Shown in pieces: positions 24,679-33,314 of a stretch of DNA of 64,000 bases. The notes under the pieces are model-generated. The model searched no databases. It saw only the letters and a program-made list of their open reading frames with translations, and was not told the origin of the DNA. A program made the position numbers and the translations under genes. The stretch spans positions 1 through 64,000 of the forward strand of contig JBJOFF010000005.1 in the NCBI GenBank assembly GCA_046048895.1, in the 5' to 3' direction. Source of the DNA: ZLKRG08 sp046048895. GTDB lineage: Bacteria; Actinomycetota; Actinomycetes; Nanopelagicales; Nanopelagicaceae. Position 1 is the first letter of the stretch. Each line of letters starts with the position of its first letter.

Positions 24679-24979
24679 ATTTTGGATCGCAACTATCGGC
24701 ACCTCAATTATTGCCTTTCTAATTAAATATTCGGGCACTTTAATTCCACAACGAATTTTAGAGAGCGCTGCAGTGCGCAGAATTAATGCTCTCCTTCCGA
24801 TTGCCATGTTGAGCGCCCTTGTTGCAGTGCAGGCTTTTGCCGATAAGAAGGAACTTGGCGTAGATCATCGCGCTGCTGGGCTAGTTGTGGCAGCGGTGGC
24901 GCTAAAACTTAAGGCCGGCTTCCCAGTTGTCGTGGGTAGCGCGGCCTTAGTCAGTGCATTAATCGTTAGATTAAATTAA
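24671..24979 (+). CDS. azlD: AzlD-type branched-chain amino acid exporter, small subunit
   Basis: A 102-residue membrane protein of the AzlD family with three or four hydrophobic segments (IATIGTSIIAFLIKYSGTLIP, LLPIAMLSALVAVQAF, the last near PVVVGSAALVSALIV). It starts at GTG inside azlC (8-base overlap), so translation is coupled. Its 3' end overlaps the convergent glutaredoxin gene by 9 bases. Confidence 0.9.
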   Translation: MNKFWIATIGTSIIAFLIKYSGTLIPQRILESAAVRRINALLPIAMLSALVAVQAFADKKELGVDHRAAGLVVAAVALKLKAGFPVVVGSAALVSALIVRLN

Positions 24980-25222
24980 CTTTAACTCTTCTAACTTTTT
25001 ACGGAGATCTGGATCAGATGGTTCGGTCATGTGGGTGCCATCTGCAAAAACCACCACTGGAATGCTCTTGGCACCGTTGTTATATTCCATAACTTTCTCA
25101 ATCTGAGTTGGGTCCTTTTCGACATCAATAACATCGTAAGCGACGCCTAGCTCATCAAGTAATCTCTTAGAACGACGGCAATCACCGCACCAATCAGCTG
25201 AGTACATAGTTATTTGGCTCAT
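24971..25222 (-). CDS. Glutaredoxin-family (mycoredoxin-like) protein
   Basis: An 83-residue thioredoxin-fold protein. The redox motif is Cys12-Gly-Asp-Cys15 (ADWCGDCRRSKRLL), with the cis-Pro in KSIPVVVF. The length and sequence fit actinobacterial mycoredoxin-type glutaredoxins, which reduce mixed disulfides with mycothiol; the usual mycoredoxin motif is CGYC, so the Asp is a difference. It overlaps dapB by 4 bases at the start and azlD at the end, closing the pnp-M16-dapB unit. Confidence 0.85.
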   Translation of the reverse strand: MSQITMYSADWCGDCRRSKRLLDELGVAYDVIDVEKDPTQIEKVMEYNNGAKSIPVVVFADGTHMTEPSDPDLRKKLEELKLI

Positions 25223-25944
25223 AAGAATTTCTCCAATCCAATTGTTAGCCCTGGTTTTTTAATAATTTCACGGCAACCAAGTAAGACACCTGGCATAAAA
25301 CCCACGCGATCTAATGAATCGTGGCGAATCGTTAGCGTCTCGCCTAACCCACCAAAGAGCACCTCTTGATGTGCAACTAATCCGCGCAGACGAACTGAGT
25401 GAATTGGGACATCGCCAATCTTTGCACCGCGCGCACCTTGCAGGCCTGTATTTGTGGCATCAGGTTGCTTCTGCATTGAAACGCGCGCTTCATTAATTAA
25501 ATCTGCAGTACGCGCCGCAGTTCCGGATGGCGCATCTACTTTATTTGGGTGGTGTAGCTCAATAATTTCAACTGATTCAAAATATGGTGCAGCTTGCTTT
25601 GCAAACTCCATCATTAATACCGCGCCAATTGCAAAATTAGGAGCGATAAATACGCCTACCTTTGGATGAGTCGTGAGCCAACCTTCAAGTTGCGCCATCT
25701 TGCCGGCATCAAAACCGGTGGTTCCGACTACTGCATTGATCTCATTGTTAATTAAAAATTCTAAATTCTTCATGACGCCATCTGGATTGGTGAAATCAAC
25801 TACGACATCTGCGCCTTTAACTAAATCTAATGAATCGCCTAAATCAACTGCGGCATGTAGTTGCATATCGGATGCGGCAGAGACCGCTTTAACAACTTCA
25901 GAGCCCATGCGACCTTTTGCGCCAAGTACGCCGACTTTTATCAT
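25219..25944 (-). CDS. dapB: 4-hydroxy-tetrahydrodipicolinate reductase
   Basis: A 241-residue reductase. The nucleotide-binding loop GAKGRMG (8-14), the VVGTTGF motif and the active-site region ELHHPNKVDAPSGTA are present. It reduces the DapA product in diaminopimelate/lysine synthesis. It overlaps the M16 peptidase upstream and the glutaredoxin downstream by 4 bases each, so it is in the pnp transcript. Confidence 0.95.
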   Translation of the reverse strand: MIKVGVLGAKGRMGSEVVKAVSAASDMQLHAAVDLGDSLDLVKGADVVVDFTNPDGVMKNLEFLINNEINAVVGTTGFDAGKMAQLEGWLTTHPKVGVFIAPNFAIGAVLMMEFAKQAAPYFESVEIIELHHPNKVDAPSGTAARTADLINEARVSMQKQPDATNTGLQGARGAKIGDVPIHSVRLRGLVAHQEVLFGGLGETLTIRHDSLDRVGFMPGVLLGCREIIKKPGLTIGLEKFL

Positions 25945-27221
25945 TTAAGTAGCTCCTCCAATTTCGAAGCATCCGCCATATTTTTAGCGGGTCCAGCAAG
26001 GCCAAGGGTAAGCGGTCTAGTGAAGAATTCGCGAGCAATTTCTTCAACTTCAGCCTTGGAAACGGCGTTTAAATCGGCCATCATCTCTTCGGAATTCTTG
26101 GCATAGCCATCCCATATCTCTGAGCTGCCGATTCGATCCATTCGATATGCTGAATCTTCACCGGCTAGCAAGATTCCGGCGCGAACTGCATTTTTGCCGC
26201 GATTGAACTCTTCTTCGGTAATTCCACCTGTAGCAACTTCATTGAGAATTTCGCGCGCAACTTTGATAACTTCGCCAGCTTTATCCGGTGCGCAGCCGGC
26301 GTAAATTGCAAAGTAACCACTACCGACATAGCGGCGAATTAGCCCATCGACTGAATAGACCAAACCACGCTTTTCACGGATCTCTTGGAAAAGTCGCGAA
26401 GACATTCCGCTACCGATAGCAATGGTCAAAACTTTTAACGCAGTGCTACGAGGATCTTTACGTCCCACGCCTTCAAGGCCTAAGAAGAGATTGGTCTGTT
26501 CGAATTGGCCATTATGTATATTGACGCGCGCCTTTGGCTTTGGAGTAAATGCACTGTAATCGCGAGATTTTGGTGCGCTATTGCCGGTCAAGAAGTTATC
26601 TCGTTCTAAATTCTCTTTAACTAACGCTACAAACTTATCGTGGTTGATATTTCCCGCCGCCGAAACCACCATCGTATCTGGCGTGTAATGACGCTTGTAA
26701 TAATTAAAAATTTGATCACGCGTAATCGCGTTCATGGACTCTTTGGTGCCAAGGATTGAAACACCCAGCGGATGATCGCCCCAAAATGCGCTACCAAATG
26801 CCTCTTCGGCGCAATCTTGCGGATCATCATCGCGCATCGCCATTTCCTGGAAGACCACGTTACGTTCGGTTTCGAACTCTTCATTTGTGACCACTGCGCT
26901 GGTAATGACATCGCTTAATACATCAACCGCAAGCGGCAGATCTTCATCGACAACTTTGGCATAAAAGGAAGTAAATTCATTGGTGGTGTATGCATTAATA
27001 CCGCCACCTAGATTTTCGATGGATGAACTGATTTCTTTAGAGCTGCGGCGTGATGTGCCTTTAAAAAGAACGTGCTCTAAAAAGTGAGAGGCACCAGCAT
27101 CTGCTGGCGCCTCATCACGTGAACCGATATTTACAAAGTAACCTACCGAAGCACTTCTAACTGTGGCATCGGTATCTGTGATGATACGTAAGCCACAATC
27201 TAAAGTGGTTCTATTAATCAC
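25941..27221 (-). CDS. M16-family zinc metallopeptidase
   Basis: A 426-residue pitrilysin-type peptidase. The inverted zinc motif is His46-x2-Glu49-His50 in ASHFLEHVLFKGT, with the second Glu region VVFQEMAMRDDDP. The C-terminal half is the inactive paired domain (RLFQEIREKRGLVYSV). The family degrades or processes peptides; the target is unknown. It starts with GTG overlapping the pnp stop (GTGA) and overlaps dapB, the standard actinobacterial pnp-M16-dapB order. Confidence 0.92.
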   Translation of the reverse strand: MINRTTLDCGLRIITDTDATVRSASVGYFVNIGSRDEAPADAGASHFLEHVLFKGTSRRSSKEISSSIENLGGGINAYTTNEFTSFYAKVVDEDLPLAVDVLSDVITSAVVTNEEFETERNVVFQEMAMRDDDPQDCAEEAFGSAFWGDHPLGVSILGTKESMNAITRDQIFNYYKRHYTPDTMVVSAAGNINHDKFVALVKENLERDNFLTGNSAPKSRDYSAFTPKPKARVNIHNGQFEQTNLFLGLEGVGRKDPRSTALKVLTIAIGSGMSSRLFQEIREKRGLVYSVDGLIRRYVGSGYFAIYAGCAPDKAGEVIKVAREILNEVATGGITEEEFNRGKNAVRAGILLAGEDSAYRMDRIGSSEIWDGYAKNSEEMMADLNAVSKAEVEEIAREFFTRPLTLGLAGPAKNMADASKLEELLK

Positions 27222-29416
27222 TCGCTCTTTGCTGCGCCTTCTTCTAATACCGGCACTAGTGACAACTTGCCCTTTGGATCGATTTCACCGATCTCAACCT
27301 GGACCTTGTCGCCAACCTTCATTACATCTTCGATATTTTCAATTCGCTTTCCGCCATGCATCTTGCGAATCTGTGAAACGTGAAGCAAACCATCCTTGCC
27401 AGGCAAGAGGGATACGAATGCACCGAACTGTGCAATCTTTACGACAGTACCTAGGTAACGCTCGCCTACTTCAGGCATAGTTGGGTTTGCGATTGCATTG
27501 ATCTGCGCCTTAGCTGCATCAGCTGAAGTGCCATCAGTTGCACCAATGTAGATAGTTCCATCTTCTTCGATAGAGATATCTGCGCCGGTCTCTTCCTGAA
27601 TCTGATTGATTACCTTGCCCTTAGGGCCGATAACTGCACCGATCTGATCAACTGGAATCTTGATTGAAATGATACGTGGCGCAAGTGGTGACATCTCATC
27701 TGGAGTATCAATTGCCTCAGCCATTACATCAAGGATCGCAAGACGCGCTTCCTTTGCTTGATGTAGCGCACCAGCAAGTACTGATGCAGGAATTCCATCA
27801 AGCTTGGTATCAAGCTGTAGCGCAGTAACGAAATCTTTGGTTCCCGCTACCTTGAAATCCATATCGCCGAATGCATCTTCTGCACCCAAGATGTCAGTTA
27901 GCGCAACGTATTCAACTTTGCCATCAACATCATCAGAGATCAGACCCATTGCAATACCTGCAACTGGAGACTTAAGTGGCACACCAGCATTTAATAATGA
28001 AAGTGTTGAGGCACAAACAGAACCCATTGAGGTTGAACCATTTGATCCAAGCGCTTCAGATACCTGACGGATTGCGTAAGGGAACTCTTCGCGTGTTGGA
28101 AGAACTGGAACAAGTGCGCGCTCTGCAAGTGCACCGTGGCCGATTTCGCGACGCTTTGGTGTACCAACGCGACCGGTTTCGCCAGTTGAATATGGTGGGA
28201 AGTTGTAGTTGTGCATGTAACGCTTATGTGTTTCTGGGCTAAGTGTGTCTAGCTGCATCTCCATCTTAAGCATGTTCAATGTGGTTACGCCAAGAATCTG
28301 GGTTTCGCCACGTTCAAAAATTGCGGAACCGTGAACGCGAGGAATTACTTCAACCTCTGCAGATAGCGGACGGATATCGCGAAGACCGCGACCATCAATA
28401 CGAATCTTGTCACGCAATACGCGCTGACGAACTAGCTTCTTGGTTAATGAACGAAGCGCGGCAGGAACTTCCTTTTCGCGTCCTTCGAAATTAGCGGAAA
28501 CTTTTTCAATTGTCGCCTTGCCGATTTCATCAAGCTTGGTTTCGCGCTCTTGCTTGCCTGCAATGGTTAGTGCATCAGCTAATGACTTCTTAGCCTCTGC
28601 TTCAACTGCTGCAAATACATCATCCTGGTAATCCAAGAAGACTGGGAACTCTGCAGTTGGCTTTGCGGCAACCTTTGCTAATTGCATCTGCGCTTCGCAC
28701 AACACCTTAATAAATGGCTTTGCTGCTTCGAGACCATCTGCAACTACTGCTTCAGTTGGTGCAGATGCGCCGCCCTTAATAAGTTCGATGGTCTTTGCAG
28801 TTGCTTCTGCTTCCACCATCATCACCGCTACGTCACCGTCTGCGATACGTCCGGCAACCACCATGTCAAATACTGCGTTTTCAACCTGTGAGTGATTTGG
28901 GAAAGCTACCCACTGTCCATCAATTAATGCAACGCGAACGCCACCTACTGGACCTGCGAATGGCAGACCTGCAAGTTGAGTTGACATTGATGATGCGTTG
29001 ATCGCAATTACGTCGTACATGTGATCAGGGTTTAACGCCATTACAGAAACAACGATTTGTACTTCGTTACGAAGACCCTTTACGAATGATGGACGTAGCG
29101 GACGGTCAATTAGACGGCAGGTAAGAATTGCTTCTTCTGTTGGTCGTCCTTCACGGCGGAAGAATGAACCAGGAATCTTGCCGATTGAATACATACGCTC
29201 TTCGACATCCACTGTAAGTGGGAAGAAGTCGAATTGATCTTTTGGTGTCTTTGAAACTGTAGTTGCAGATAGCAACATAGTTTCGTCATCTAAATAAACA
29301 ACTGCACAACCAGCTGCCTGCTTTGCAAGGCGGCCAGTTTCAAAGCGAATCTCACGCTTTCCGAATTTTCCGTTGTCGATTACTGCAACGGCATGCTTAA
29401 CGTCTTGACCTTCCAT
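27218..29416 (-). CDS. pnp: Polyribonucleotide nucleotidyltransferase
   Basis: A 732-residue PNPase with two RNase PH domains (the second with GLRDIRPLSAEVEVIPRVHGSAIFERGETQ), a KH domain (IPVDQIGAVIGPKGKVINQIQEETG) and a C-terminal S1 domain (RYLGTVVKIAQFGAFVSLLPGKDGLLHVSQI). It is a phosphorolytic 3'-5' exoribonuclease and RNA tailing enzyme. A GAGGAG ribosome binding site precedes the ATG. The leader carries a GAAA-capped hairpin at 29436-29449, suggesting autoregulation. rpsO lies 152 bases upstream. Confidence 0.97.
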   Translation of the reverse strand: MEGQDVKHAVAVIDNGKFGKREIRFETGRLAKQAAGCAVVYLDDETMLLSATTVSKTPKDQFDFFPLTVDVEERMYSIGKIPGSFFRREGRPTEEAILTCRLIDRPLRPSFVKGLRNEVQIVVSVMALNPDHMYDVIAINASSMSTQLAGLPFAGPVGGVRVALIDGQWVAFPNHSQVENAVFDMVVAGRIADGDVAVMMVEAEATAKTIELIKGGASAPTEAVVADGLEAAKPFIKVLCEAQMQLAKVAAKPTAEFPVFLDYQDDVFAAVEAEAKKSLADALTIAGKQERETKLDEIGKATIEKVSANFEGREKEVPAALRSLTKKLVRQRVLRDKIRIDGRGLRDIRPLSAEVEVIPRVHGSAIFERGETQILGVTTLNMLKMEMQLDTLSPETHKRYMHNYNFPPYSTGETGRVGTPKRREIGHGALAERALVPVLPTREEFPYAIRQVSEALGSNGSTSMGSVCASTLSLLNAGVPLKSPVAGIAMGLISDDVDGKVEYVALTDILGAEDAFGDMDFKVAGTKDFVTALQLDTKLDGIPASVLAGALHQAKEARLAILDVMAEAIDTPDEMSPLAPRIISIKIPVDQIGAVIGPKGKVINQIQEETGADISIEEDGTIYIGATDGTSADAAKAQINAIANPTMPEVGERYLGTVVKIAQFGAFVSLLPGKDGLLHVSQIRKMHGGKRIENIEDVMKVGDKVQVEIGEIDPKGKLSLVPVLEEGAAKSE

Positions 29417-29435
29417 AGGTCGCTCCTCTTTTCTC

Positions 29436-29449
29436 TAGCCTTTCGGCTA
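29436..29449 (-). ncRNA. GNRA-loop hairpin in the pnp leader
   Basis: TAGCC-GAAA-GGCTA on the minus strand, ending 10 bases upstream of the GAGGAG site. A conserved leader motif upstream of actinobacterial pnp genes (actino-pnp) is known; this may be an instance, but I cannot run a covariance model. Confidence 0.45.
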
Positions 29450-29525
29450 CCCACGGAGGACAGAAGAAATGTATCTACGATCGAAGTTCGCAAATAGAAA
29501 GTTTTAATTCACTATTTGAAAACCA

Positions 29526-29558
29526 CTACCGGAGACCATTCACTTGCTGTCCCCGTAG
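29526..29558 (-). other. Strong hairpin between rpsO and pnp
   Basis: CTACGGGGAC and GTCTCCGGTAG pair on the minus strand around a 12-base loop (one bulge, one G-U pair), 10 bases after the rpsO stop. It is followed by TGGTTTTC, so it could be a weak terminator, as in the known rpsO-pnp arrangement of other bacteria, or an RNase processing site. Confidence 0.5.
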
Positions 29559-29568
29559 GTTTAGTTTG

Positions 29569-29838
29569 TTATCGGCGAATGCCTAGTTTTTCAATAATTG
29601 CGCGGTAGCGGTTGATATCTGTCTTTGCAAGGTACTGCAAAACACGACGACGCTGACCTACTAGTAGCAATAGACCACGACGGTTGTGGTGATCATGCTT
29701 GTTTGACTTTAGGTGCTCTGTTAAGTCATCGATGCGCTTTGAAAGTAGCGCGACCTGAGCTTCAGGGCTACCGGTATCTGTTGGTGAAGCGCCGTACTGC
29801 GCAACGATTGATTTCTTCTGTTCTGGTGTTAGCGCCAT
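29569..29838 (-). CDS. rpsO: Ribosomal protein S15
   Basis: An 89-residue S15 of standard length. The typical sequence is complete: GSPEAQVALLSKRIDDLTEHLKSNKHDHHNRRGLLLLVGQRRRVLQYLAKTDINRY. It binds 16S rRNA in the small subunit. AAAGGAGTG is a strong ribosome binding site. The 142-base region upstream (29839-29980) contains its promoter and a leader that includes GCGA-GGAAA-TCGC; S15 is known to repress its own mRNA in several bacteria. Confidence 0.98.
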   Translation of the reverse strand: MALTPEQKKSIVAQYGASPTDTGSPEAQVALLSKRIDDLTEHLKSNKHDHHNRRGLLLLVGQRRRVLQYLAKTDINRYRAIIEKLGIRR

Positions 29839-29980
29839 TTGGCACTCCTTTTTTACTTATCACGAGTGGCTACGGTCTTGGACACGTAACGCGATTTCCT
29901 CGCTTTATTGCTCTTTCGAACCCCCGAATTCTAATTTAGAGGGTCCAAATAGCCTAATCGAGAGCTGAAATCAAGATTAT

Positions 29981-31087
29981 TTACCCTTTTCTCGCATATG
30001 AATACACATGGCTCGCTTTTGCTATGGCTTCTCTTTCCCCGATTTCAATCAAAGTAGCTCCATCAGATTTCTGATCGACGGGCAACATTTTATTTAAGGC
30101 GAAGAGAAAGAATCTATATTCTTTTAATCCAGTACCTTGGGAACAAGGAGGTGCATATGGAGTTATAACACCTTCAGGAAAACCAGAAGTAGATGGCAAA
30201 ATATTGAATTTTGAAATGTAATAGTGATTGCCTGATTGACTCTCTCCAGGTCGAACTGGTCCCGGAATTGTGTCCATTATCAGAATTAACGATTTTGCAC
30301 TTGAAGGAACTGCGCTCCAATTAATTCCTGGAGAGAGCGCTTTGCCATCACATGTAGTGTCAATATTTAAACTACTTCCATTAGCGCTGGTTAAAGTAAA
30401 GTCAAAAGTAGAAGTTGTCGACTTAGTGATTGGTACAGCTATTTTCTTTCTAAAATAAATAGTGTTATCAAGTTTTAAGTCATTTCCCCAAATGAATTTT
30501 GCTGAAGGATTCCATGAGATCTGGTGATAACCATCTTTTGGCCCAACTTCAGTAGCAGAAAAAATTTTTGCATTTGACCATAATTTATCGCTAAATGTGG
30601 TGGCTGCCCAATTAGTAGCAACTGAATAATTTGTATACTTACAATCAATATCTGGTGCTGAAGATTTCTCGCAATCAGGGTTCAAAGGCGCGGTATTTGC
30701 CACTTTCATCTTCCAAGATTCATTAGAAAGTGCAACCAATTTCCCGCTTACCGACTCCTTTATTTGAAAGATAATTCCGCCATCACCCATCTGTTGGTTC
30801 GGAGTTCCAAGGTATTCCAAGCCAGATTTTGATTGCACATAATCTTTGGCAATAACTCCAATAGTTAATGGATAAGTCGCGGAGAATTTAAGTACCTCAC
30901 TATTAAAGGATTTTTGAGTCGTAATAGAGATGCTATCTTCACCGACTTTCTTCCCATTAACGAAGAGCGAGAACCAATTGTCCGCCCACACCTCGGCAGT
31001 AAATGAGGTCAATTTGCTGGTCGCAGCTTCGCTAGGAAAAGCGCCGAGAGTAAGAATCAGCGCCAACAAAATTCTCAAACTAATCAA
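29981..31087 (-). CDS. Secreted two-domain protein with C-terminal PEBP-like (YbhB/YbcL) domain
   Basis: A 368-residue protein. Signal peptide at 1-22 (MISLRILLALILTLGAFPSEA). The N-terminal part (about 25-215) has AEVWADNWFSLFVNGKKVGEDS and looks like a beta-sandwich, possibly carbohydrate-binding. The C-terminal part (about 228-345) resembles the phosphatidylethanolamine-binding/YbhB family: DTTCDGKALSPGINWSAVPSSAKSLILIMDT... and CSQGTGLKEYRFFLFAL. The His normally at the ligand site in that family is less clear. It overlaps the metallophosphoesterase upstream by 4 bases and is last in a four-gene export operon. The function is not known; the PEBP call is by pattern only. Confidence 0.6.
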   Translation of the reverse strand: MISLRILLALILTLGAFPSEAATSKLTSFTAEVWADNWFSLFVNGKKVGEDSISITTQKSFNSEVLKFSATYPLTIGVIAKDYVQSKSGLEYLGTPNQQMGDGGIIFQIKESVSGKLVALSNESWKMKVANTAPLNPDCEKSSAPDIDCKYTNYSVATNWAATTFSDKLWSNAKIFSATEVGPKDGYHQISWNPSAKFIWGNDLKLDNTIYFRKKIAVPITKSTTSTFDFTLTSANGSSLNIDTTCDGKALSPGINWSAVPSSAKSLILIMDTIPGPVRPGESQSGNHYYISKFNILPSTSGFPEGVITPYAPPCSQGTGLKEYRFFLFALNKMLPVDQKSDGATLIEIGEREAIAKASHVYSYARKG

Positions 31088-32373
31088 TTTATAGCTTTCG
31101 TGTAACTGTCTCCAATTGAGCCATCAAATTTAATGAAATCTACAAATGCTACTTTGGCATCAGTTCTAACTGTTAAGAAACCGGATCCGCCAACTCCTTT
31201 ACCCGATAAATAGCCATACTGTTTGACATCCAACTTATCTCCAGGATGTGAAGGCTGTGGCAGAGTCTGATAGATAATTCCATCGAGTTCTTGTTTTACA
31301 TAGAGGTGATCATGCCCTTTAAACACAAAGCCAACATTGTTATCTAACAGCAATTGGTGAATTGGCTTTCCCCAACCCGGACGGTTCTGTTCAAAACCAT
31401 AACTGCCATCATTGTTATTGCCGCCCCATTCGTTGCGCATCGCTACTTCCACGCCTCCACGAGAAGTTGCATTTCCAACTAGCAAATGATGAATATAAAT
31501 AAATTTATGGGTAGCCTTTGAATTTGCTAAAGTGCTGGCCAACCAATCGTATTGAGCCTTACCAAGCGTCCATTGCCAGCCATCATCTTTGGGTGACGAG
31601 GTTGTGTAGGTAAACGGATCTAGCACCACATGAAGTTGGTCCGGGCCTTCAAATGAGTAATAAGCTAGCTCTCCGGTTTGCTCGGCAAAATATTCTTTGC
31701 GATAGCTCTTGGTATTGAATTTGCTGTAGCCAAGTTCGCCGTCGTGATTGCCTAAACAGATTTTTAATGGCACGTTGCCCAGTTTTTTGTAGAAGCCCTG
31801 CATCAATTCAAATCTGGCACGGATATTGGCTTCACTCTTATCAGATAATTTATCCACCATAAAGATGTCGCCCAAATCCATTAGGAAAGCAGGGCTGACT
31901 GCTGCGATTTGTTCGAGCGTTTTTGTGTAAACCTCGGCGCTGGAATTGTTGTCCATATGCGGATCGGCCTGTATCGCAAAAGTTGAGTTAGCTGTAACTG
32001 CACTTGTCACAAAAGATAATTCAGGTTTTGCCAAGTAAGTTGTGGAAGTTTTCAACGAATAACGAAGTCGATAGAAAACTTTACTTTGTGGATTTAGATT
32101 TGTTAAAGCTATGTAATTGTTGCTACCTGGCTTCAAAACCAATACTGGAGTTTTCAATGTGTATCTAGCCCTCGAAAAACCATATTCAATATAGACCTTG
32201 ATGACTTGATTTGAAGTGACTTGAATTCGTGCCGAATTAGAGCCTATTGGCGTAGAGACCTTCGTGAATAGAGAGAGTGATGCTGCTTCAGCACTTGCGA
32301 TAGGTATCAAACTTAAAATCGATGCTTTTAAGATACTTCGTCTATTTAGTACGATTTTGAGCAGATCATTCAT
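31084..32373 (-). CDS. Tat-exported metallophosphoesterase (second copy)
   Basis: A 429-residue protein. Tat signal NRRSILKASILSLIPIASAEA (about 10-30), a fibronectin-III-like domain (about 35-123), then a calcineurin-like phosphoesterase: Asp137 and His139 (QADPHMD), Asp169 (LGDIF), Asn209-His210 (LGNHDGE), HH in YIHHLLVG and GHDH near the end. These are the two-metal ligands of the fold, as in purple acid phosphatases and related enzymes. It hydrolyses phosphate esters outside the cytoplasm; the substrate is unknown. It is a paralogue of the 33314 gene, and its ends overlap both neighbours. Confidence 0.85.
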   Translation of the reverse strand: MNDLLKIVLNRRSILKASILSLIPIASAEAASLSLFTKVSTPIGSNSARIQVTSNQVIKVYIEYGFSRARYTLKTPVLVLKPGSNNYIALTNLNPQSKVFYRLRYSLKTSTTYLAKPELSFVTSAVTANSTFAIQADPHMDNNSSAEVYTKTLEQIAAVSPAFLMDLGDIFMVDKLSDKSEANIRARFELMQGFYKKLGNVPLKICLGNHDGELGYSKFNTKSYRKEYFAEQTGELAYYSFEGPDQLHVVLDPFTYTTSSPKDDGWQWTLGKAQYDWLASTLANSKATHKFIYIHHLLVGNATSRGGVEVAMRNEWGGNNNDGSYGFEQNRPGWGKPIHQLLLDNNVGFVFKGHDHLYVKQELDGIIYQTLPQPSHPGDKLDVKQYGYLSGKGVGGSGFLTVRTDAKVAFVDFIKFDGSIGDSYTKAIN

Positions 32374-33314
32374 TTGCGTAAGTAACTTTCTGTGCGCTGA
32401 TTGCCATCTGGACTAGTAAAAGTAATTTCTACGGAACTTAGAGTTGCGGTGTATGCGATCTTGTAACTTTGTTCGTTAAGGGAGTATGTAAGTTCATATC
32501 CATTTACTGATACCTGTTCGAAGCTTGTAATTTTCGCCCCTTTTAGAGGTAAGCCAGCCGGCCTAAAACTTTTTGTGAGCGCTTGCGGATCAACTTGTCC
32601 TTCAATCTCCTTCACAACACCTCTGAAGCCACCGTTTATATATGGGTAATTTGTAGTGCCGTGATAGTGATAATTTCTCTTGCTATCAAAGTGACCATTG
32701 AATTCATCTAATTTAATTACAGATTTACCGTCAATCTCTCTTTCACCATAAATAGGAAATCCATCTAATGCATATGCAATTGGGGCTTTCTTTCCGACGA
32801 TGCTCTGTAAGTGAAGTGGTGCAACATGGTAATGATAATCATCAGCACGTCCACAATGACCACCCCAATCATCAAGCTCACCTGCAAGAAAAGCATCATC
32901 CCCACGATTATTGAGTGCGTTGAAGATAGGAACTCCATTTACTGCGATTGCAATCGCACCCCTCAAAAAATGACCATTGGCTGAAATTGGTGTTTTCGAA
33001 ATTATGGGCTTAATTGGTATTGGCCAGGCATTACTGCCCGTATACGGTTGAGGTGTAGGAATTTGTTGTTGCCAACTTACGATTCCTTTCATCATTGGAT
33101 GACTGGGCAATCCTGAACTCTCGACTAAATAATATTTGGCATTTTTTGTTATGCGAACACTTTTTGAAAATGCCGTAAAACCTGGCAAAGATATTGATGT
33201 GGTCGCATTTGCAGTTAAATCACCTAGAAAAAGTAAGCTAGAGCTTAAAACTGCACCTGTTAGGAATTTACGCCGATCTATTTCATTAAGATGAAATATT
33301 TCATGGTCATGCAT
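32370..33314 (-). CDS. Tat-exported YHYH-domain protein
   Basis: A 314-residue protein. Tat signal DRRKFLTGAVLSSSLLFLGDLTANA (about 13-37). The YHYH domain is recognised by ADDYHYHVAPLHL and KRNYHYHGTTNYPYINGGF plus ALDGFPIYGER. The histidine-rich motifs suggest metal binding, but the family function is not established. It sits between two metallophosphoesterase paralogues and overlaps each gene (one base upstream, 4 bases downstream), so the operon is translationally coupled. Confidence 0.85.
   Translation of the reverse strand: MHDHEIFHLNEIDRRKFLTGAVLSSSLLFLGDLTANATTSISLPGFTAFSKSVRITKNAKYYLVESSGLPSHPMMKGIVSWQQQIPTPQPYTGSNAWPIPIKPIISKTPISANGHFLRGAIAIAVNGVPIFNALNNRGDDAFLAGELDDWGGHCGRADDYHYHVAPLHLQSIVGKKAPIAYALDGFPIYGEREIDGKSVIKLDEFNGHFDSKRNYHYHGTTNYPYINGGFRGVVKEIEGQVDPQALTKSFRPAGLPLKGAKITSFEQVSVNGYELTYSLNEQSYKIAYTATLSSVEITFTSPDGNQRTESYLRK

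Noticed and set aside
29839..29980. Possible tRNA or small RNA upstream of rpsO
   Set aside because: No cloverleaf or TTC-type loop pattern could be folded; it is best read as promoter and leader of rpsO.
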